From assembly GCA_013695855.1 (NCBI GenBank), contig JACCZR010000222.1, forward strand, positions 1-10,924: a stretch of DNA of 10,924 nt. Direction: 5' to 3'. The stretch is from Thermoleophilaceae bacterium (GTDB lineage Bacteria > Actinomycetota > Thermoleophilia > Solirubrobacterales > Thermoleophilaceae). Shown here piece after piece: positions 6,420 through 10,924 of this stretch. The translations under genes were made by a program, and so were the position numbers. Numbering within the stretch: the first letter of the stretch is position 1; every line of letters starts with the position of its first letter. The notes under the pieces are model-generated. The model worked only from the letters and a program-made list of their open reading frames with translations, was not told where the DNA came from and ran no database searches.

Positions 6420-7394
6420 GTGGAGCACCCCGGCCCCGAGAGTGAGGACGGTCCGCACCTCGCCGAGGTGCGCCTGAGCGACCCCGATCAGATGCTCGCC
6501 GACGACGAGCAGACGCTCGGCGAGCGCGACCAGACGCTGAGCGACCGCGACCAGCAGGCCTCAGACGAGGATCAGGCTGCGTCTGACTGGGTCGGCGACC
6601 ACGGCGGCGACCAGGTGGCTCACGCCAAGACCTCCGCTGCCCGCGCCGGAGCCACGCGAGCACGTGAGCAGACCTCGAGCCTGCGCGATCAAACAGCCGA
6701 GCACCGAGACGTCTTCGCGCGACGACGTGACGAACTCTCGAAGCGCCGCGACGAGTTTGCCCGGTGCCGCGACAAGGAAGCCGCCGACCTGGACGCCGGA
6801 GATCTCCGCGACAGAGAAGACACCATGCGGGTGCAGGGGCTGCGCGCGCGTGGTCATGCGAGCCGGATCCGCGCGGCCAGCGACCGCGCGCAGGCCTTGC
6901 ATGATCGCCAGCAGGCGGCGCGAGATCGCCAGCAGGCCGCCCACGACCGCGAGCAGGCGGGAACCGACGAGCTGACCGGCGCGAGGCGACGGGGTGTCGG
7001 GCTCGAGGAGCTGGAGAACGAGATCAAGCGCGCCCGTCGAGAAGGCCACAGCCTGGTGGCCGCCTACGTGGACGTGGACGGGCTGAAGTCCGTCAACGAC
7101 AAGCAGGGCCACGCGGCGGGAGACGAGCTGCTTCGGACCGTGACCGAGTGGCTCAGGCGTCACATGCGCGACTACGACCTGCTCGTGCGACTCGGCGGCG
7201 ACGAGTTCCTGTGTGCGCTGCCCAACGTCACGCTCGCTGAGACGCGATATCGCTTCGACAGCCTTCGCGCGAAGTTGAAGGACTCCGAGGGCAGCTCGGT
7301 GAGCGTCGGCTTCAGCGAGCTGGGTGACGGGGACTCTCCGAAGGAGTTCATCACGCGGGCCGACAGCAACCTGCTGGCTCGTCGCAGGGGGTAG
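6420..7394 (+). CDS. Diguanylate cyclase with N-terminal heptad repeats
   Basis: The GGDEF domain would make cyclic di-GMP from two GTP. The product is 324 aa. Residues 21-55 are five tandem heptads of the form D-x-[D/E]-Q-x-[L/A]-[A/S/G]. Further heptads of RRDEL/RRDEF type fill roughly 100-135, and three copies of [H/R]DR[Q/E]QAx lie at 161-181, leading straight into TDELTG (182-187). The catalytic domain keeps the metal-binding DVD (218-220), the K and ND of LKSVND, the GGDEF signature itself (259-263) and the RDYD inhibitory site (250-253, RxxD). It therefore looks active and subject to product inhibition. There is no membrane segment or PAS/GAF sensor; the repeats probably form a coiled coil for dimerisation or sensing. 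GTG 6420 is the first start after an in-frame stop. A GAGG lies 11 nt upstream. It probably shares a transcript with the USP-like gene 11 nt downstream. Confidence 0.9.
   Translation: MEHPGPESEDGPHLAEVRLSDPDQMLADDEQTLGERDQTLSDRDQQASDEDQAASDWVGDHGGDQVAHAKTSAARAGATRAREQTSSLRDQTAEHRDVFARRRDELSKRRDEFARCRDKEAADLDAGDLRDREDTMRVQGLRARGHASRIRAASDRAQALHDRQQAARDRQQAAHDREQAGTDELTGARRRGVGLEELENEIKRARREGHSLVAAYVDVDGLKSVNDKQGHAAGDELLRTVTEWLRRHMRDYDLLVRLGGDEFLCALPNVTLAETRYRFDSLRAKLKDSEGSSVSVGFSELGDGDSPKEFITRADSNLLARRRG
6480..6584 (+). repeat. Five tandem heptads (DxDQxxA type) in the GGDEF protein
   Basis: Codons 21-55 encode DPDQMLA, DDEQTLG, ERDQTLS, DRDQQAS and DEDQAAS in direct succession. Spacing is exactly seven residues, and the Gln is invariant. 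A second, related block (HDRQQAA, RDRQQAA, HDREQAG) is encoded at 6900-6962 and is also conserved at DNA level, with gatcgccagcaggc repeated. The pattern suggests growth by 21-nt duplication of a coiled-coil unit. Confidence 0.8.
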
Positions 7395-7405
7395 AGCAGC
7401 TGCCC

Positions 7406-7846
7406 ATGGAGTCCTCCGAGCCCGCCCGCGTCCTCATCGTCGCCAACCGGACGGCCGCGACGCCGGCGCTGATCGAGGCAGTGCGCCGCCGCGCAGCCTC
7501 GGGGCCCTGCACTTTCACGCTGCTCGTCCCGCACTCCTGGCAGGGTCTCAGCAGGCTCACCAGCGCCGAGGACAGCCACAGCGACGCCAATGAGTCCGAC
7601 GCGGTGCTGGAGCTGGCCCTCCCTCTGCTCGAGGACGCCGCCGGAGGTGAGGTCGAGGGCATGACCGGCGACGCCGATCCGCTGGCCGCGATCCAGGACG
7701 CCGTCAACCAGCGCGGCTTTGACGAGATCATCCTGTCGACGCTCCCGGCTCGCGTCTCGCGCTGGCTCAAGGTCGACCTGCCGAGCAAGCTCGAGGGGCT
7801 CGGGCTCCAGGTCACCCACGTCGAGGCACGCGCCCGGCCAGCCTGA
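7406..7846 (+). CDS. Small universal-stress-protein-like protein
   Basis: The product is 146 aa from ATG at 7406. It begins with a beta strand ARVLIVANRTAATPALIEAV (7-26) and continues with CTFTLLVPHSW (35-45). An acidic middle section follows, then GDADPLAAIQDAVNQRGFDEIILSTLP, SRWLKVDLP and a final LGLQVTHV strand. This order (VLIVAN, TFTLLVP, GDxDPxxAI, FDEIIxSTLP, VTHV) is that of short USP-like alpha/beta proteins common in actinobacteria. The classical ATP-binding GxxG-x9-GS/T loop is not visible; STLP occupies its place, so nucleotide binding is uncertain. The start lies 11 nt after the diguanylate cyclase stop, so co-transcription is likely. A link between c-di-GMP signalling and stress response is only inferred from position. 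Confidence 0.7.
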   Translation: MESSEPARVLIVANRTAATPALIEAVRRRAASGPCTFTLLVPHSWQGLSRLTSAEDSHSDANESDAVLELALPLLEDAAGGEVEGMTGDADPLAAIQDAVNQRGFDEIILSTLPARVSRWLKVDLPSKLEGLGLQVTHVEARARPA

Positions 7847-7884
7847 GCGCAGCCGGAAGGCGGGTTGTCATCAGACCGAGGGGC

Positions 7885-7890
7885 TATAAC
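7885..7890 (+). promoter_or_regulatory. -10 hexamer of the dehydratase operon, leaderless type
   Basis: TATAAC, the closest match to TATAAT in the window, is followed by 7 nt (ttcgccc) and the GTG at 7898. TTGTCA at 7865-7870 resembles a -35 but leaves only a 14-bp spacer, shorter than usual. The site argues against the upstream TTG at 7865 as the start, since that codon would be part of the promoter. Confidence 0.6.
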
Positions 7891-7897
7891 TTCGCCC

Positions 7898-8341
7898 GTG
7901 GCGGTCGACGACGGTGCCAAGGGCAAGTCCTACCCACCGTTCGAGTACGAGGTGGGCAAGGAGAAGATCGCGGAGTACGCCAACGCGGTGGGGGAGGACA
8001 ACCACGTCTACTTCGACCGCCAGGCGGCAAGGGACGCCGGTTTCCGGGACGTGCCCGCGCCGCCCATGTTCGCGGTCGTCTACTCCGCGGGGGCGATGGC
8101 GCCGGCGATCACCGACCCCGAGGTGGGCATAGACCTCATGTCGATGGTCCACGGCGGCCAGGAGTTCGTCTGGGGCGAGCCCGTCTGCGCGGGCGACGTC
8201 ATCACCACCACGGCGGAGGTGGACGACATCTCCGAGAAGGGCGGCATGGGCTTCTACGTATTCAGCTCGGTGTCGACAAACCAGGACGGCGCCGAGGTCG
8301 TGCGCGGCACCTGGACCAACATCGTCAGGGGGGTCTCATGA
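7898..8341 (+). CDS. MaoC-like dehydratase, HadA-type subunit
   Basis: The product is 147 aa from GTG at 7898. It has a hot-dog fold pattern of the FAS1-like/MaoC N-terminal dehydratase type: YEVGKEKIAEYANAVGEDN near the start, then APPMFAVVY, and the conserved VHGGQEFVWGEPVCAGD segment preceding the long central strand. In mycobacterial HadAB-type enzymes this subunit lacks the catalytic dyad and shapes the acyl-chain channel, while the partner supplies catalysis. The partner is encoded immediately downstream with an ATGA overlap (8338-8341), implying equal synthesis and a heterodimer. Its role would be dehydration of (R)-3-hydroxyacyl thioesters in fatty-acid synthesis or a related pathway. 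The chain length and ACP/CoA preference cannot be read from the sequence. Confidence 0.85.
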   Translation: MAVDDGAKGKSYPPFEYEVGKEKIAEYANAVGEDNHVYFDRQAARDAGFRDVPAPPMFAVVYSAGAMAPAITDPEVGIDLMSMVHGGQEFVWGEPVCAGDVITTTAEVDDISEKGGMGFYVFSSVSTNQDGAEVVRGTWTNIVRGVS

Positions 8342-8724
8342 ACCAGGGAGACCCGATCCCCGAGCTCAAGGTCACCCCCGACAAGTACCTCCCACACCGC
8401 TACGCCGGTGCGTCAGGCGACTTCAACCCGATCCACATCGACAACGACTTCGCTCAGCAGGTCGGCCTGCCGCGCAACATCCTCCACGGCCTCTACTCGA
8501 TGGCCCAGGTGGCCCGCGCCAACGCCGCCGCGGCCGGGGGCGACCCCCGCTCGCTGCGCCGCTTGGAGGTCCAGTTCCGCGGCATGGGCGTGCCCGAGTC
8601 CGAGATCACCGTCACGGGCACGGTGCGCGAGGAGGCCGATGGCATCGTCGTGGTCGACGCCGAGGCCGAGCAGGACGGCAAGAAGATCATCCGCAACGCG
8701 GAAGCCGAGCTGCGGCCCTCCTAG
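8338..8724 (+). CDS. MaoC-like (R)-hydroxyacyl dehydratase, HadB-type catalytic subunit
   Basis: The product is 128 aa. The hydratase-2 motif YAGASGDFNPIHIDNDFA (22-39) carries the catalytic Asp28 and His33 in the GD-x-NPIH arrangement. It is followed by GLPRNILHGLYSMAQVARA (43-61), the hot-dog helix with the conserved HG. The second half, LRRLEVQFRGMGVPESEITVTGTV, is the usual strand pair. As the subunit with the dyad, it should perform the syn-dehydration of (R)-3-hydroxyacyl-ACP or -CoA with the upstream subunit. The ATG overlaps the TGA of the preceding gene, so expression is translationally coupled. A strong hairpin begins at the stop codon. Confidence 0.9.
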   Translation: MNQGDPIPELKVTPDKYLPHRYAGASGDFNPIHIDNDFAQQVGLPRNILHGLYSMAQVARANAAAAGGDPRSLRRLEVQFRGMGVPESEITVTGTVREEADGIVVVDAEAEQDGKKIIRNAEAELRPS

Positions 8725-8741
8725 GGGGGCTTCGCCCCCCT
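8723..8741 (+). terminator. Hairpin after the dehydratase operon, possible terminator
   Basis: AGGGGGGC (8723-8730), loop TTC, and GCCCCCCT (8734-8741) form a perfect 8-bp stem beginning within the TAG stop. No T-run follows, so it is not a canonical intrinsic terminator. In GC-rich actinobacteria such U-less hairpins often mark operon ends. It stands between the dehydratase operon and the hrcA promoter. Confidence 0.5.
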
Positions 8742-8771
8742 CCCTCCGGGCTCCGCCAGTCGCCCCCCGTT

Positions 8772-8777
8772 TACCCT
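8772..8777 (+). promoter_or_regulatory. -10 hexamer of hrcA-dnaJ, leaderless type
   Basis: TACCCT is followed by 8 nt (gcgtgggc) and the GTG at 8786. An alternative in-frame GTG at 8780 lies only 2 nt after the hexamer and is less likely. No CIRCE element (TTAGCACTC-N9-GAGTGCTAA), the usual HrcA operator, is seen in this region or elsewhere in the window. No clear -35 is visible. Confidence 0.45.
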
Positions 8778-8785
8778 GCGTGGGC

Positions 8786-9808
8786 GTGGAGGTCACGCCC
8801 CGCCAGAGCTTCATCCTGCGCAAGGTCGTGGAGTTCCACGTGGACTCCGAGGAGCCCGTGCCCTCCAAGGCTCTCGCCTCGCTCGAGGACATGCCCTGGG
8901 GCGCCTCGACGGTTCGCGCCGAGCTGGCTCGCCTCGAGGATGCCGGCCTGCTGCTGCACCCCTACACCTCGGCGGGGCGGGTGCCTACCGACTCCGGCTA
9001 CCGCCGCTTCGTCGACGACCTGCTCGAGGACGGCATGCCCGCGCCGCGGCCGGTGGTCGAGCTGCGCGATGCCCGCCGCGAGGTCGACGAGGCGATGCGC
9101 TCCACCACCGAGCAGCTCTCCCAGGTGACCAACCTCCTGGCCCTGGTCTCCGCGCCGCCGATCGAGACGACGACCGTCAAGCGCGTCGAGCTGCTCCTGC
9201 TTCAGCCGCAGGTGGCGATGGTGGTGGTGATCACCTCGACGGGAGGGGTCACCAAGCGGGTGGTCTCCTACGAGACGCCGGTCGACCCCGGACTGGTGGA
9301 CTGGGCGGTGAGCTACCTCAACGAGGCGCTCGGCGACGTCGAGGTGGGCACCAGGCGCATGCACGCCCGGCTCGCCGACCCGGCTCTCGGCGCCCTCGAG
9401 GGAGCCTTCCTGGCCACGCTGGCGCCGGCCTTCACCGACCTCGAGGACTCGGCGGCCGACACCCTGTTCGTGGACGGCACCGCCCGCCTGCTCTCCGAGC
9501 ACCGCTTCCAGGAGCTCTCTCAGCTGGCGGACCTGCTCGGGGTGCTGGAGCATCGGGTCGCGCTGCTGTCGGTGCTGCGCGAGTCGCTCACCGAGCCCAG
9601 CGTGTACCTGCGCATCGGGCACGAGAACGAGGCGCCCGAGCTGCAGTCGCTGTCGATGGTCGTGGCCAACTACGGGGTGGCCCGGCGCAACCTCGGCGCG
9701 GTGAGCATCATCGGGCCGACGCGCATGGACTACGGCGGGGCCATCGGGGCGGTCCGCCACGCCGCCGCCGAGCTGTCGCGGTTCGTGGCCGAGGTCTACG
9801 ACGAATGA
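8786..9808 (+). CDS. hrcA: Heat-inducible transcription repressor HrcA
   Basis: HrcA represses chaperone genes by binding CIRCE operators and is kept active by GroEL. The product is 340 aa from GTG at 8786, the normal family length. The N-terminal winged helix has TPRQSFILRKVVEFHVDS (4-21) and the recognition region STVRAELARLEDAGLLLHPY. This is followed by the family signature TSAGRVPTDSGYRRFVDDL (61-79). The C-terminal effector domain ends with NLGAVSIIGPTRMDYGGA (302-319), another hallmark. A longer frame begins at 8408, but it overlaps the dehydratase gene and is not coding. The ATG of dnaJ overlaps its stop. It has no visible CIRCE at its own promoter, so autoregulation through the classical site is not supported here. 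Confidence 0.97.
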   Translation: MEVTPRQSFILRKVVEFHVDSEEPVPSKALASLEDMPWGASTVRAELARLEDAGLLLHPYTSAGRVPTDSGYRRFVDDLLEDGMPAPRPVVELRDARREVDEAMRSTTEQLSQVTNLLALVSAPPIETTTVKRVELLLLQPQVAMVVVITSTGGVTKRVVSYETPVDPGLVDWAVSYLNEALGDVEVGTRRMHARLADPALGALEGAFLATLAPAFTDLEDSAADTLFVDGTARLLSEHRFQELSQLADLLGVLEHRVALLSVLRESLTEPSVYLRIGHENEAPELQSLSMVVANYGVARRNLGAVSIIGPTRMDYGGAIGAVRHAAAELSRFVAEVYDE

Positions 9809-10917
9809 GACGCGACCCCTACGAGGTGCTGGGCGTCTCACGCGATGCCGACGAGCGGGAGGTCAAGAAGACCTTCCGGACACTGGCACGAACACTGCAC
9901 CCCGACGTCAACGGCGACCCGCAGGCCGAGGACCAGTTCAAGGAGGCCGCCGAGGCCTACGAGATCCTCTCCGACGCCGAGCGCCGCCAGACCTACGACC
10001 GCTACGGCTTCGACGGCCTGGAGTCGCGTGGCTTCTCCTCGCAGGCCCACGGCTTCGGCTCGTTCGGTGACATCTTCGACGCCTTCTTCGGTGGCGACCC
10101 CTTCGGCGGCGCCGCCGCCGGCCGCGTGCAGGGGGGCGACACCGCGGTCGAGGTGGAGATATCCCTTCAGGACGCCGCGCAGGGCGCTTCGGTGGAGGTC
10201 TTGTACGAGCTGGTGGGCGCCTGCGAGCGCTGCCACGGCAACGGGGCCGAGCCGGGCACGCCGATCGAGACCTGCGGGCGCTGTGGGGGAAGCGGGCAGC
10301 TGCGCGCCGTCTCGCAGACGGCTTTCGGGCAGCTGGTGCGCGCCACCGCCTGCGACGTCTGCGGCGGCGACGGGAAGGTCGCACAGACCCCGTGCGAGGA
10401 GTGCAGTGGGCGCGGGCGGCGGGCCCGGCGCCGGACGCTGAACGTGGACATCCCGGCCGGGATCGCCGATGAGCAGCGCCTGCGGCTCAGCGGCAGCGGC
10501 CACGCGGGCGAGCGCGGCGGCCCGGCCGGCGACCTCTACGTGATCGTGCGCGTGACCGCCGACGAGCGCTTCCTGCGCGAGGGCAACGACCTGATCACCG
10601 CCGTGGACGTGCCCGCGCCGGCAGCGGCCCTGGGCGCCACGGTCAGCGTGCCCACCCTCGAAGGCGATGAGGAGCTCGAGATCGAGCCCGGCACCCAGCC
10701 CGGGACAATCGTGACCCTGCGCGGCAAGGGCATGCCCTCGGTGGGCCGCGGCCGCCGCGGCGACCAGCAGGTCGTTCTCAACGTGGTGATTCCCCGCAAG
10801 CTCGATCCCCGCCAGCGAGAGCTGCTCGAGGAGCTGCGCGGCAGCCTCGGGGAAGAGAACCTGCGTCCTTCCGAGGACGAGTCCCTGTTCTCGCGCGTGC
10901 GCCGGGCCCTGCGCTGA
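9805..10917 (+). CDS. dnaJ: Chaperone protein DnaJ
   Basis: DnaJ delivers unfolded proteins to DnaK and stimulates its ATPase. The product is 370 aa and complete. The J domain covers residues 1-68 with the essential HPD at 32-34. A Gly/Phe-rich linker spans about 76-106 (FGSFGDIFDAFFGGDPFGG). All four CxxCxGxG zinc motifs are intact: 140-147, 157-164, 183-190 and 197-204. The two beta-sandwich client-binding domains and a C-terminal tail follow. The gene starts within the hrcA stop (ATGA) and so is coupled to the repressor. No grpE or dnaK is nearby. This hrcA-dnaJ pairing matches the dnaJ2 locus of actinobacteria, while a second dnaJ usually sits in the dnaK operon; whether one exists here cannot be seen. 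Confidence 0.97.
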   Translation: MRRDPYEVLGVSRDADEREVKKTFRTLARTLHPDVNGDPQAEDQFKEAAEAYEILSDAERRQTYDRYGFDGLESRGFSSQAHGFGSFGDIFDAFFGGDPFGGAAAGRVQGGDTAVEVEISLQDAAQGASVEVLYELVGACERCHGNGAEPGTPIETCGRCGGSGQLRAVSQTAFGQLVRATACDVCGGDGKVAQTPCEECSGRGRRARRRTLNVDIPAGIADEQRLRLSGSGHAGERGGPAGDLYVIVRVTADERFLREGNDLITAVDVPAPAAALGATVSVPTLEGDEELEIEPGTQPGTIVTLRGKGMPSVGRGRRGDQQVVLNVVIPRKLDPRQRELLEELRGSLGEENLRPSEDESLFSRVRRALR

Positions 10918-10924
10918 TCTCGGG

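Noticed and set aside
8408..8785. Extension of hrcA upstream to 8408
   Set aside because: The extra residues are Arg/Ser/Pro-rich, lie out of frame over the HadB-like gene, and exceed the normal HrcA length.
8742..8790. CIRCE operator before hrcA
   Set aside because: Searched by eye for TTAGCACTC and GAGTGCTAA on both strands; no match or near match.

Overview
The window is very GC-rich, with GTG/TTG starts, tightly packed genes and few Shine-Dalgarno sequences. It most resembles an actinobacterium (Actinomycetota). The families present (HadA/HadB-like MaoC pair, short group-2-type sigma factor, DQ-repeat GGDEF protein, small USP-like protein, solo AbiEi-like protein) suggest Thermoleophilia/Solirubrobacterales. 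That placement rests on family resemblance only.

Layout: lepA (28-1839, +) is followed by the 5' remnant of a SAM methyltransferase gene (1842-2120, +). Its reading frame loses family resemblance at about 2090, where the 3' end of a minus-strand AbiEi/DUF559-like gene (2068-2979) begins. A minus-strand DUF3616-like gene (3045-4115) follows. It is divergent from a sigma-70 gene (4271-5131, +), and the shared intergenic region carries 11-bp tandem repeats. A small GST/glutaredoxin-like gene (5135-5464, -) converges on the sigma gene with a 3-bp gap, and a lipoprotein gene (5499-6056, -) lies upstream of it on the same strand. Then come, on the plus strand, a possible 52-aa ORF (6257-6415), a diguanylate cyclase with heptad repeats (6420-7394) and a USP-like gene (7406-7846). 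Next are a two-subunit MaoC-type dehydratase (7898-8341 and 8338-8724), a hairpin, and the heat-shock pair hrcA-dnaJ (8786-9808 and 9805-10917).

How the genes relate: lepA, hrcA and dnaJ are housekeeping genes that lie in one neighbourhood in many actinobacteria, usually with hemW nearby. Here they are separated by about 7 kb of mostly regulatory or accessory genes and no hemW is seen. The two overlapping pairs (hadA/hadB-like and hrcA/dnaJ) share ATGA start/stop overlaps, so they are probably translationally coupled. The GGDEF and USP-like genes probably form one transcript.

The strongest unlisted pattern is in the starts. Seven genes on both strands have a TAnnnT-type -10 hexamer (TATAAC in one case) ending only 7-8 nt before a GTG or TTG codon. 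Transcription would then begin at or next to the start codon, giving leaderless mRNAs. This pattern fixes several starts that simple longest-ORF calling would misplace. No CRISPR array, rRNA, tRNA, insertion sequence or clearly new multi-gene defence system was found.
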